From JACCYQ01 sp036675565 (GTDB taxonomy: Bacteria > Bacteroidota > Bacteroidia > Chitinophagales > Chitinophagaceae): DNA of 24,357 nt. The notes beneath the pieces are model-generated. The model was not told the origin of the DNA. It saw nothing but the letters and a program-made list of their open reading frames with translations, and made no database searches. Below, piece by piece: positions 17,320 through 24,357 of this stretch; within the stretch, counting starts at the first letter, position 1, and each line of letters begins with the position of its first letter. The DNA lies in NCBI GenBank assembly GCA_036675565.1, contig JAKFER010000281.1, positions 1 through 24,357 on the forward strand, read 5' to 3'. The position numbers and the translations under genes were made by a program.

Positions 17320-17928
17320 ATGACGTTATCCATTACATTAATCATCATTATTATTACATCAATAATTTCCATTACCGCATTCAATAATCAAAAGATCCTG
17401 GGCGAACTGATGTTTTATCCTGCCCGGATGAAAGGTGGTCGTGAGATTTACAGGTTATTGACTCATGGCTTTGTACATGCTGATTTTTTTCACCTTTTTA
17501 TAAATATGCTGACGCTATTCTTTTTTGGCCCGGTGCTGGAATCGATGATCTTCACATCTCCCCAATACATTATTCTCTATTTAACGGCTATACCGGCCGC
17601 ATCTTTGTTTGATTATTTTAAACATAAGGACAATCATTATTATCGATCTTTGGGTGCATCGGGTGCAGTATCGGCTGTTGTATTTGCAACCATCATTTTG
17701 GATCCGTGGTTTAAAGGAATTTGCTTATTTGGAATTTTATGCCTGCCCAATATTCTTTTTGGTGCGTTGTATATTTTTTATTCCGCTTATATGTCAAAAA
17801 AAGGTGGCGATAATATTGGCCATAATGCTCACTTATGGGGTGGCGTTTATGGTTTTGTATTTACGGCCATAGTACGACCCGATCTTTTCCAAAACTTTTT
17901 TGACAGGCTTATGCACCCATCATTCTGA
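17320..17928 (+). CDS. Rhomboid family intramembrane serine protease
   Basis: A 202-residue, six-helix intramembrane protease. It has the conserved entry motif HGFVHADFFHLFINML (His53, His58 and Asn62 pattern H-x4-H-x3-N), the nucleophile motif GASGAVSA with Ser114, and the base in GHNAHLWGG (His171), so the catalytic dyad is intact. Rhomboids cut membrane-anchored proteins within or next to the helix; the substrate is unknown. The short N-terminus leads straight into the first helix, so this is the minimal core form. The stop overlaps the convergent tilS stop by nine bases, leaving no room for separate terminators. Confidence 0.93.
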   Translation: MTLSITLIIIIITSIISITAFNNQKILGELMFYPARMKGGREIYRLLTHGFVHADFFHLFINMLTLFFFGPVLESMIFTSPQYIILYLTAIPAASLFDYFKHKDNHYYRSLGASGAVSAVVFATIILDPWFKGICLFGILCLPNILFGALYIFYSAYMSKKGGDNIGHNAHLWGGVYGFVFTAIVRPDLFQNFFDRLMHPSF

Positions 17929-19257
17929 TAATGAAATGCGAAGTGTTTGAGTGGTTTGCGGCGTTATTTTGAATCTTTCATCGATGCGTAAACCCACCAC
18001 CCAGATTATTTTTTTATTCATTTCAATAACCCATACTTTTTCTTTCCCGGTTTTGGAGATCTTTTGATCTATCAGGAACCGGGAAATTTTTTTCTTTTTC
18101 TTCATACCTAACGGGTAAAAATAGTCGCCGGTTTTCCACTTTCGCAGGATCAAAGGGAAATGAATTTGCTTAGCATCCAGGTGAGCTATGTTTGGTGATG
18201 AATCTGCCGTCGCATCCTTTAATAACTTTAACGTTAAACGTCCGTTTTCGAAATCCATTACGCTGTTTTCATTTTCAATTATAAAAACCTGCGAATCTTT
18301 GTCCTGGAGCGGAGCAATGATCAGCCAATTCCTGTTTTTGATTATGCGATGACTATTGCTGTATACTACCCTGCCACTTTCGCTGCTCAATAATTTTACG
18401 ACTTCAATGGTTTGTTTGGATGTAAAACCATAATGTTCTATGATCTCATATAAAACGGTATTAAGCGGCACCGTTTGCATCAATTTTAAAACAGGAATAT
18501 GAACTTCATTTCCTTTAGAAAAAAGTAACTTTTTTTTATGAATGGTGATAGCCTGCTGGTATAAAAGAAAAGCATCCCTGAAACGGGGAAGATTATCTTT
18601 TAGATTTTCGTTAGCACCGGGGTAAATTTTTTCAATGAGTGGAATGACCTGATGCCGAAAATAATTTCTTGAATATTTTTCCAGTGCATTACTACTGTCT
18701 TCAACCCAATTCAGCTTATGTACTTCAGCAAATTGAACCAGTTCAACCCTGGATGCGAAAAGCAATGGCCTTACGATGAATGATCTTTTAGTTTCCATTC
18801 CTCTTAAGCCCTGGATGCCCGTACCTTTAAATAAATTCATTAACTGGGTTTCCACATTATCATCTGCATGGTGAGCAGTTAATAACCATACGGGTTTATA
18901 TGGCGTTTTTATGCTTTCAACCAAATCCCTGAACCAGGTATAACGAAGTTCACGGGCTGCTTCCTGGATCGAGATTTTTCTATTTTTTGAATAACTATCT
19001 GTATCAAACTTTTTAATTAAAAAAGGAACCTCATACTTTTCAGACAATTTCTTTACAAATTGTTCGTCCCTTTCACTTTCATCGCCTCTTAACTGGAAAT
19101 TACAATGCACCATTGAAAAGGATAAATCAGCCTGCCTGCATAATTCACACAAAATAACCGAATCCAGCCCACCACTAACGGCTACCAGTAGTTGATCCTG
19201 TTGATGAAACAACTTTTCTTTTACAATAAACTCCTTAAAGGATGTCAACAGGTCCAT
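17920..19257 (-). CDS. tilS: tRNA(Ile)-lysidine synthase TilS
   Basis: TilS modifies C34 of tRNA-Ile (CAU anticodon) to lysidine with ATP and lysine, so the tRNA reads AUA instead of AUG; it is normally essential. The protein has 445 residues. The N-terminal PP-loop is LVAVSGGLDSVIL (SGGLDS at 28-33), followed by MVHCNFQLRGDESERDEQFV and LLTAHHADDNVETQLMNLFKGTG, which are diagnostic. IRPLLFASR-like (here VRPLLFASRVELVQFAE) and WVEDSSNALEKYSRN close the catalytic part. The C-terminal TilS domain has WKTGDYFYPLGM followed by KISRFLIDQKIS. It appears to be transcribed with the small TPR gene, which starts 355 bases upstream and ends 43 bases before the tilS start. Confidence 0.97.
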   Translation of the reverse strand: MDLLTSFKEFIVKEKLFHQQDQLLVAVSGGLDSVILCELCRQADLSFSMVHCNFQLRGDESERDEQFVKKLSEKYEVPFLIKKFDTDSYSKNRKISIQEAARELRYTWFRDLVESIKTPYKPVWLLTAHHADDNVETQLMNLFKGTGIQGLRGMETKRSFIVRPLLFASRVELVQFAEVHKLNWVEDSSNALEKYSRNYFRHQVIPLIEKIYPGANENLKDNLPRFRDAFLLYQQAITIHKKKLLFSKGNEVHIPVLKLMQTVPLNTVLYEIIEHYGFTSKQTIEVVKLLSSESGRVVYSNSHRIIKNRNWLIIAPLQDKDSQVFIIENENSVMDFENGRLTLKLLKDATADSSPNIAHLDAKQIHFPLILRKWKTGDYFYPLGMKKKKKISRFLIDQKISKTGKEKVWVIEMNKKIIWVVGLRIDERFKITPQTTQTLRISLSE

Positions 19258-19300
19258 ATTAATATTTAAGTAAAGGCTAATACCATTTATTCCACAGTTT

Positions 19301-19612
19301 TTAGAAAGTCAATTCTTCCAAAGCGCTGCGCAGTTCATTGAATGCATGCTGATCCCCGGCAGAAGTTGCTTCTTTCATACCTTTTTCATATACAGCGATT
19401 GCACCTCTTTCATCTTGTTTACGTTCCAACAATTTAGCCAGGTGATAATAACTGCCAATATAACCTGGCTCTCTTAATAATATATTTTCAAAAAGCTTTT
19501 TAGCTTCATCATCATCTCCAATCTTTATATATTCCAATGCCAGTGCATGTTGTAAAAAACTATCCGATGGATTTTCTTTTAACATGGATTGTATTTTATC
19601 TATCCTTTCCAT
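19301..19612 (-). CDS. Small TPR protein
   Basis: A 103-residue cytoplasmic protein without signal peptide or membrane helix, composed of about two and a half TPR helical hairpins. The visible helices are DSFLQHALALEYIKIGDDDE, AKKLFENILLREPGYIGSYY, and ERGAIAVYEKGMKEATSAGD. The repeats are the canonical 34-residue type. The protein is probably an adaptor or binding protein; no partner can be named. It lies directly before tilS with a 43-base gap, a pairing that suggests co-transcription but not necessarily a shared function. ATG at 19612 is the only sensible start. Confidence 0.85.
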   Translation of the reverse strand: MERIDKIQSMLKENPSDSFLQHALALEYIKIGDDDEAKKLFENILLREPGYIGSYYHLAKLLERKQDERGAIAVYEKGMKEATSAGDQHAFNELRSALEELTF

Positions 19613-19662
19613 TTTGAATAAAATAATTATTTATTTTCCTTCATGAGTATCTTTGGCAACAT

Positions 19663-19670
19663 TATATTTG
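19663..19670 (+). promoter_or_regulatory. Candidate -7 element for the etfB-etfA operon
   Basis: TATATTTG, an exact fit to the Bacteroidota TAnnTTTG -7 box, lies 55 bases before the etfB ATG in the 113-base divergent gap. A good TTTG at the expected -33 distance is missing (the nearest, at 19652, is only 7 bases away). Position in a divergent intergenic region supports it. Confidence 0.45.
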
Positions 19671-19725
19671 TAGTTCGAATGGTTGCATAAACAACTACTA
19701 TGATTTAATTATCAAAAGATCTAGC

Positions 19726-20469
19726 ATGAAAATATTAGTGTGCATCAGTAAAACGCCGGATACAACGGCAAAAGTAGCTTTCACAGACAACAACACGAAA
19801 TTCGCAACAGCAAGTGTTCAGTGGATTATAAATCCATACGATGAATGGTATGCTTTGGTAAGAGCCATTGAGTTAAAAGAAAAAGATGCTTCGGTTTCTA
19901 TAACGCTGGTAAATGTTGGCGGTGCAGATGCAGAACCCATCATCCGAAAAGCGCTTGCGCTTGGTGGTGATGAAGCCGTCCGCATCAGTCATGATCCGCA
20001 GGAAAGTTTTGATACGGCAACCCAGATAGCTGCCATTGCAAAAGATGGCGGTTTTGATCTCATTTTAACAGGTAAAGAAACCATAGATTATTTAGGATCT
20101 TCTGTTGGAGGGATGTTATCGGAGATGCTGGACATGCCTTATGTAGCGCTTGCTACCAAACTTGAATTAGCCGGTACAACGGCTACCATCACCCGCGAAA
20201 TTGAAGGTGGTGAAGAAATTTGTGAAGTTGAATTACCGGTTGTTGTTAGCTGCCAGAAAGGAATGGCGGAAGCCCGTATCCCAAATATGCGTGGAATTAT
20301 GGCTGCCCGAACTAAACCACTCAAAGTTGTGGACCCGGTTGCTTTTGAAGCTATGACAAGCACCGTGAATTTTGAATTACCGCCACCTAAAGCGGGAGTT
20401 AAATTGGTGGATGCAGATAATGTTGATGAATTGGTGAGATTACTGCATGATGAAGCAAAAGTGATTTAA
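19726..20469 (+). CDS. etfB: Electron transfer flavoprotein subunit beta
   Basis: The beta subunit of the heterodimeric electron-transfer flavoprotein, which takes electrons from acyl-CoA and related dehydrogenases and passes them to the quinone pool through ETF:quinone oxidoreductase. The 247-residue protein has the family start MKILVCISKTPDTTAKV, WIINPYDEWYALVRAIELKE, the DLILTGKETIDYLGSSVGGM segment (about 105-124) and LPVVVSCQKGMAEARIPNMRG (about 175-195), the classic EtfB signature region followed by a basic AMP/FAD-facing loop. The N-terminal start is clear. It is followed after 47 bases by etfA; the pair forms one operon that ends in a strong terminator. Confidence 0.96.
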   Translation: MKILVCISKTPDTTAKVAFTDNNTKFATASVQWIINPYDEWYALVRAIELKEKDASVSITLVNVGGADAEPIIRKALALGGDEAVRISHDPQESFDTATQIAAIAKDGGFDLILTGKETIDYLGSSVGGMLSEMLDMPYVALATKLELAGTTATITREIEGGEEICEVELPVVVSCQKGMAEARIPNMRGIMAARTKPLKVVDPVAFEAMTSTVNFELPPPKAGVKLVDADNVDELVRLLHDEAKVI

Positions 20470-20516
20470 GACTGGTGCAAATCCAGCAATTATTCTTTCA
20501 ATCCAAAAAAAATTAT

Positions 20517-21482
20517 ATGCCTGTTTTAGTTTTTATAGATCAATCAGAAGGCCAGGTAAAAAAAGCGTCCCTGGAAGCATTAACCTATGGCGCTAAATTA
20601 GCCGAACAACTTGGAACCAGTGCGGAAGGCGTTTTATTGGGAAAAACAAGTGGAGACCCTACCCTCCTTGGTAAATATGGTGTAAAGAAAATCCACCATG
20701 CAGATCATGACGGACTTACACACCTGGACGCCCAGGTTTTTACAAAAGTGATTGCGGACGTGGCTACTTCCATAGGCGCTAAGGTGATTGTATTTTCGAA
20801 TAATGCAGACGGTAAAATCATCGCACCCCGGCTTTCAGTTAAATTAAAAGCTGCCTTGGTAACAGGTGCCATTGCATTACCGGAAACGGGTGAAGGATTT
20901 ATAGTCAGGAAAAATGTATTCTCAGGGAAAGCATTCGCTAATATTTCTTTAAAAACAGATATCAAGATCATTGCATTGAATCCTAATGCATATAAAATTG
21001 TTTCTGGTGAAGGAACTGCGGAAGTCGTTTCATTTTCTGCGCAGGTTGAGTCGCCTAAAATAAAAGTTACCCAAACCAATAAGATCACCGGGTCTGTGCC
21101 ATTAAGTGAGGCAGAAAGAGTGGTAAGTGCTGGTCGTGGATTAAAGGGACCAGAAAACTGGGGAATGGTGGAAGAACTGGCGCAAGAACTGAATGCAGCA
21201 TTAGCTTGCAGCCGCCCGGTTGCTGATACCCATTGGCGACCCCACCATGAACATGTGGGACAAACTGGATTGGCTATTGCACCCAATTTATATATTGCCA
21301 TTGGCATTTCCGGAGCCATACAACACCTGGCCGGGGTTAACCGCAGTAAAGTTATCGTGGTGATCAATAAAGATGCAGAAGCGCCATTCTTTAAGGCAGC
21401 AGACTATGGGATTGTTGGCGATGCTTTTGATGTGGTGCCTAAATTAACGGCAGCCATTAAAAACAGGCGAGCTAACGGCTAA
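20517..21482 (+). CDS. etfA: Electron transfer flavoprotein subunit alpha
   Basis: The FAD-carrying alpha subunit that pairs with EtfB, 321 residues. The N-terminal domain begins MPVLVFIDQSEGQVKKASLE. The C-terminal FAD domain carries VVSAGRGLKGPENW (about 214-227), ACSRPVADTHW, HVGQTG, YIAIGISGAIQHLAG and DYGIVGD, the complete cofactor-binding series. The open frame reaches back to a GTG at 20475, but residues before 20517 do not look like EtfA, and ATG at 20517 gives the usual start. The stop at 21480-21482 is followed at once by an intrinsic terminator. Confidence 0.96.
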   Translation: MPVLVFIDQSEGQVKKASLEALTYGAKLAEQLGTSAEGVLLGKTSGDPTLLGKYGVKKIHHADHDGLTHLDAQVFTKVIADVATSIGAKVIVFSNNADGKIIAPRLSVKLKAALVTGAIALPETGEGFIVRKNVFSGKAFANISLKTDIKIIALNPNAYKIVSGEGTAEVVSFSAQVESPKIKVTQTNKITGSVPLSEAERVVSAGRGLKGPENWGMVEELAQELNAALACSRPVADTHWRPHHEHVGQTGLAIAPNLYIAIGISGAIQHLAGVNRSKVIVVINKDAEAPFFKAADYGIVGDAFDVVPKLTAAIKNRRANG

Positions 21483-21500
21483 CTAACATCTGATTTAATA

Positions 21501-21531
21501 AAACCTTCCGGCATTTCCGGAGGGTTTTTTT
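21501..21531 (+). terminator. Intrinsic terminator of etfB-etfA
   Basis: An 11-base-pair stem (AAACCTTCCGG at 21501-21511 with CCGGAGGGTTT at 21517-21527, one G-U pair) with loop CATTT, followed by a T-run. This is the clearest terminator in the window and lies 19 bases after the etfA stop. Reverse orientation also forms a hairpin but with a weaker A/T context. Confidence 0.9.
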
Positions 21532-21533
21532 TA

Positions 21534-21541
21534 TATTTTTG
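21534..21541 (+). promoter_or_regulatory. Candidate -7 element for the DUF151-UVR gene
   Basis: TATTTTTG fits TAnnTTTG and lies 47 bases before the ATG of the next gene, right behind the T-run of the etfA terminator. The upstream -33 position falls in the terminator stem and shows no clear TTTG, so support is moderate at best. Confidence 0.35.
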
Positions 21542-21588
21542 TCGAATAATCAATTTAGAACAATTAAAAGCTTGCTGAAATTTGGGAT

Positions 21589-22182
21589 ATGAAGAAGATA
21601 GAACTGGAAATAGTCGCATTATCGCATAGTATTACGCAAACACATTCATATGCCGTGGTTTTAGGTGAAGCCAACGGCTTGCGAAGATTACCTATCGTAA
21701 TCGGTGGCTTTGAAGCCCAGGCAATTGCCGTGGCTTTAGAGAAAATGCAACCCAGTCGTCCCCTTACGCATGACCTTATGAAAAACTTCATGACCGCTTT
21801 CAATCTTGATCTTCATGAAATAATCATTTGCGATCTGCAGGAAGGCATCTTTTATTCCAAATTACTATGCTCATCCGAAAATGATACGGTTGAAATTGAT
21901 TCCCGCACTTCGGATGCGCTTGCCCTCGCCGTTCGTTTTGGCTGTCCCATTTATACCTATGAACATATCCTTGACAGCGCTGGTATTTTAATGGAAGATT
22001 CAGGAACAAAGAAAAAGAAAACAACCTCTAATATTGAAGAAGAGCCCAATGTGAATGAAGATCTCCGGGCTATGTCTTTAGAAGATCTGAATACTTTATT
22101 GACCCAGGTTTTGGAACACGAAGATTATATCCGAGCCATTGCCATCAGGGATGAAATAAACAGCCGCAGGAAGGAAGATTAA
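21589..22182 (+). CDS. Bifunctional nuclease family protein (DUF151) with C-terminal UVR motif
   Basis: A 197-residue protein. Residues 1 to about 135 are the DUF151/BFN domain: ELEIVALSHSITQTHSYAVV, LPIVIGGFEAQAIAVALEKM, RPLTHDLMKNFM and the closing VEIDSRTSDALALAVRFGCP, all strongly conserved. Homologues have been described as having RNase and DNase activity. A charged linker (KKKKTTSNIEEEPN) joins to a helical hairpin, DLNTLLTQVLEHEDYIRAIA followed by IRDEINSR, that matches the UVR motif of UvrB/UvrC and Clp proteins. The fusion is usual in Bacteroidota. The role in the cell is uncertain; stress response or nucleic-acid turnover are possible. It stands alone after the etfA terminator and 65 bases before ispE. 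Confidence 0.93.
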   Translation: MKKIELEIVALSHSITQTHSYAVVLGEANGLRRLPIVIGGFEAQAIAVALEKMQPSRPLTHDLMKNFMTAFNLDLHEIIICDLQEGIFYSKLLCSSENDTVEIDSRTSDALALAVRFGCPIYTYEHILDSAGILMEDSGTKKKKTTSNIEEEPNVNEDLRAMSLEDLNTLLTQVLEHEDYIRAIAIRDEINSRRKED

Positions 22183-22247
22183 CCATTGCCCGGTTATATT
22201 CTTAATGTTAATTTCACAAGAATCCTGGTCTCTTAAATCATTTTATT

Positions 22248-23111
22248 TTGATCGTATTTCCAAATTGCAAAATCAACCTGGGATTAAATATTACCGGTAA
22301 ACGTTCCAATGGATATCATGATATTGAAACGCTGTTTTATCCCATCGCATTGAATGATGCCCTGGAAGTGATTCATGATAATGGAAAAGAAATTATCTCC
22401 AACGATGCATCCTTCATTAGTCATTTTGAAATGCCGGGAATAAAATTTTCAATAAGTGGCCATGCTGTTCCTGGTTTACCAACTGAAAATATTTGTATAA
22501 AAGCTTATAACCTGGTTAAACAGGATTACGCTCTACCTCCGATGCAAATGCATTTGCATAAAACGGTTCCTAATGGAGCTGGCCTGGGTGGCGGCAGCGC
22601 AGATGGCGCTTTTTGCCTGGACCTGTTAAACAAAAAATTCAACCTGGATATTCCTTCACAAAAGCTAAACGAGTATGCATTAACGTTAGGAAGTGATTGT
22701 CCATTCTTTCTTTTGAATAAACCTGCAATTGCAAGTGGCAGGGGCGAAAATTTAACACCCGTTGACCTTGATCTATCAGAATATAATATTGTACTGGTAA
22801 ACCCAGGAATTCACATCAGCACTGTTGAAGCTTTTAGTTTGATTAAACCCACGAAGGCTCTAAATGCCATAGCAGAAATAATAAAACAATCTCCTTACGA
22901 ATGGAAGGATCAATTAGAAAACCAGTTTGAAGAACCCGTTTTTAAATTGCATCCAATTTTGAAGACCATTAAAGAAAAACTTTACTTGAACGGAGCATTT
23001 TATTCATCGATGACAGGAACCGGGTCAACAATTTTTGGATTGTTTCATAAGGAACAAAAACCCGCATTTGATTTTCCGCCTGAATGGTTTGTGAAGACAT
23101 TAGCTGGCTAA
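22248..23111 (+). CDS. ispE: 4-diphosphocytidyl-2-C-methyl-D-erythritol kinase IspE
   Basis: A GHMP kinase of the non-mevalonate (MEP) isoprenoid pathway: it phosphorylates CDP-methylerythritol at the 2-hydroxyl with ATP. The 287-residue protein begins MIVFPNCKINLGLNITGKR, where Lys8 and Asn10 are conserved, continues with NGYHDIETLFYP (21-32), and has the ATP-binding motif VPNGAGLGGGSADGA (107-121) and LGSDCPFFLL. The end, SSMTGTGSTIFGLF, is the third GHMP motif. The start is TTG at 22248: an in-frame TAA at 22209-22211 and the absence of any ATG or GTG between them leave TTG (or an ATT at 22245) as the only option consistent with the conserved N-terminus. Presence of IspE shows the MEP pathway. 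Confidence 0.94.
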   Translation: MIVFPNCKINLGLNITGKRSNGYHDIETLFYPIALNDALEVIHDNGKEIISNDASFISHFEMPGIKFSISGHAVPGLPTENICIKAYNLVKQDYALPPMQMHLHKTVPNGAGLGGGSADGAFCLDLLNKKFNLDIPSQKLNEYALTLGSDCPFFLLNKPAIASGRGENLTPVDLDLSEYNIVLVNPGIHISTVEAFSLIKPTKALNAIAEIIKQSPYEWKDQLENQFEEPVFKLHPILKTIKEKLYLNGAFYSSMTGTGSTIFGLFHKEQKPAFDFPPEWFVKTLAG

Positions 23112-23173
23112 ACACATCCACACCGGAAGTAAATTATTGACTGGCAAGAAGTGCATTTAAACCCTTATCCTTT

Positions 23174-23944
23174 TCAATTTTCTTTAGTCCTCATTTTATA
23201 ATGTTCATTCATCAAAAGGTCAATGTTTTCTTTTAAGGGAAGATTCACATTCTTAAGTTCCCAAATCATTTTTCTTTTGGGTATAGTATAAGGAAACTTT
23301 CCAACAGGAATTTCATTATACACGCCGATTATTTGATACAATTTCATCCCTTTTTTTTGTTCTAAAAGTTCAGAAAAAGTAATTGTTGTTTCTATTTTTT
23401 CATTTGTAAAAAAGAAATAAGTTGAATCAAAGGCGTTTTCAACTAAAATTTTAGGAATATACTTTTCTACGAACCTTTTATCATTTTCAAAAGAACCCAT
23501 TTCTATCAAACTATCATTTTCCTCATTATATGATTTCATTCCTTTGAATGCCTTATTAACCAAAAAAGAATCAACATTGAATGTGGTGCCGGCATTTGCG
23601 GATAAAGAATCAAATTTCAACCCAAAAGAATCTTTGTCCCTAAAAACAAAGGCTTCATAATGAATTGTTTTTCCTAAAAAACTATCTTTGATTATTTCAT
23701 TATCGCGGTTAACAATAATTTTCGTGTGTTCTGTTTCGTGAGGTATAAGATATATAAAATGATCCTTTCGATTGACTACATAAATACTATCGATAACATC
23801 AATACGTTCTGCTTTGCCATCTAACTCCCCAACAAATTGCCAATGGATCTTTAATTGAACTGCTTTTTGAGAATCGCTAACAACAGGTTGTGCTACACAT
23901 CCTACGTTAAAAAATAAAACAATTGAAAAGAAAAATAATCTCAT
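23174..23944 (-). CDS. Exported protein of unknown function, possible lipoprotein
   Basis: A 256-residue protein whose N-terminus, MRLFFFSIVLFFNVGCVAQP, is an export signal. NVGC could be a lipobox with the lipidated cysteine at 16, although Asn at -3 is unusual; ordinary cleavage after VAQ is the alternative. The mature protein has mostly charged and aromatic beta-type strands (KIHWQFVGEL, IHYEAFVFRDKDSFG, TYFFFTNEKIETTITFSELL) and no cysteine or catalytic motif that I recognise. The composition is Lys-, Glu- and Phe-rich. It lies downstream of the VOC-protein gene on the same strand, with a 101-base gap, and is convergent with ispE. I do not recognise the family. Confidence 0.75.
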   Translation of the reverse strand: MRLFFFSIVLFFNVGCVAQPVVSDSQKAVQLKIHWQFVGELDGKAERIDVIDSIYVVNRKDHFIYLIPHETEHTKIIVNRDNEIIKDSFLGKTIHYEAFVFRDKDSFGLKFDSLSANAGTTFNVDSFLVNKAFKGMKSYNEENDSLIEMGSFENDKRFVEKYIPKILVENAFDSTYFFFTNEKIETTITFSELLEQKKGMKLYQIIGVYNEIPVGKFPYTIPKRKMIWELKNVNLPLKENIDLLMNEHYKMRTKEN

Positions 23945-24045
23945 AAAAAAAACTAACTAGTAGTTAACATGCCATGATGTGCAGCTGCTTTAATTATTCG
24001 CCATTTAATATAGAAAACAGCCTTTAAATTGGGATTGCAAAGACT

Positions 24046-24357
24046 TTAAACTGCTGAATGTAAAAGGTCATGTATATCTAATTCTTCTGTCACCATAGCC
24101 AGGTTACCTTCTGCATCCATAGGCCATTCTTCCATTGGCCGGTCCCAGTATAATTCTATGCCATTCCCATCCGGATCATCCATGTACAAAGCCAGTGAAA
24201 CCCCATGATCGGCCATGCCGGTCAATGGATATTTATGTTCCATCAACCTTTTTAAAATATTGGCCAGGTCCTTTTTGGTTTCATATAAAATGGCCGCATG
24301 AAATAAACCACAGGCTTGCTTCGCCGCGGGTGCAGCGTTTTTACTGTACCAGGTATT
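24046..24357 (-). CDS. VOC (glyoxalase/dioxygenase-fold) protein, 5'-truncated by window edge
   Basis: The C-terminal 103 residues of a vicinal-oxygen-chelate protein. The frame is open to the last base, so the start lies to the right of the window; the internal ATG at 24243 is not the real start because recognisable domain sequence, GLFHAAILYETKKDLANILK, runs upstream of it. The visible motif DHGVSLALYMDDPDGNGIELYWDRP carries a His and a Glu in the positions used as metal ligands by VOC enzymes, and H in GLFHAAI is probably another ligand. The pattern is closest to CatE-type catechol 2,3-dioxygenase-like proteins of Bacteroidota and Bacilli, though activity cannot be predicted from this piece. 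Confidence 0.88.
   Translation of the reverse strand, partial: NTWYSKNAAPAAKQACGLFHAAILYETKKDLANILKRLMEHKYPLTGMADHGVSLALYMDDPDGNGIELYWDRPMEEWPMDAEGNLAMVTEELDIHDLLHSAV

Noticed and set aside
20705..21367. Long open frame antisense to etfA (220 codons, minus strand)
   Set aside because: It lies wholly within a well-conserved gene, its translation shows no domain or sensible composition, and it reflects the codon pattern of etfA.
23945..23968. Short hairpin plus T-run just before the ATG of the exported unknown protein (minus strand)
   Set aside because: The stem is only five AT-rich pairs with a three-base loop, too weak for a terminator, and its T-run touches the start codon of the gene, where termination would make little sense.
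24046..24243. A complete small protein starting at the internal ATG at 24243
   Set aside because: The frame stays open to the window edge and the upstream residues are recognisable VOC-domain sequence, so this is the end of a larger gene.

Overview
The window looks like chromosomal DNA of a Bacteroidota bacterium, most likely a member of the Chitinophagaceae. The reasons are its AT-rich composition, intergenic boxes that fit the Bacteroidota -7 promoter element TAnnTTTG, starts without clear Shine-Dalgarno sequences, the shape of the surface-polysaccharide genes, and the etfB-etfA / DUF151-UVR nuclease / ispE grouping. The family assignment is inferred from protein character, not from a database search.

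Region 1 (about 1-10540, all minus strand) is a surface-polysaccharide assembly and export operon, read from right to left: an outer-membrane export lipoprotein (Wza-like), a fused chain-length regulator and tyrosine kinase (Wzc-like), a glutamine-hydrolysing asparagine synthetase-type amidotransferase, a GT4 glycosyltransferase, an ABC-2 permease (Wzm), an ABC ATPase with a C-terminal extension (Wzt), an N-acetyl sugar amidotransferase (WbpG-like) and a GT2 glycosyltransferase cut by the left edge. Genes overlap or are tightly spaced (TAATG and ATGA junctions), so they are probably co-transcribed. The likely product is an amidated glycan built in the cytoplasm, exported by the ABC transporter and passed on through the Wzc/Wza envelope machinery.

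Region 2 (10831-16216) is the most unusual part. A very large exported caspase-TPR protein (minus strand) is divergent, across 93 bases, from two overlapping plus-strand genes: a CHASE2 sensor protein without any output domain and a secreted FecR-like protein. The three look like one envelope-located sensing or proteolysis module. A small lipoprotein of unknown function (16236-16670) lies convergent to it.

Region 3 (16791-24357) is mostly housekeeping: rlmH (23S rRNA methylation), a rhomboid protease, tilS (tRNA-Ile lysidinylation) with a small TPR gene, etfB-etfA (electron-transfer flavoprotein) closed by a clear intrinsic terminator, a DUF151 bifunctional nuclease with a UVR motif, ispE (isoprenoid precursor synthesis, apparently with a TTG start), an exported protein of unknown function and the C-terminal part of a VOC/glyoxalase-fold protein cut by the right edge. 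I saw no tRNA, rRNA, CRISPR array, insertion sequence or phage gene.
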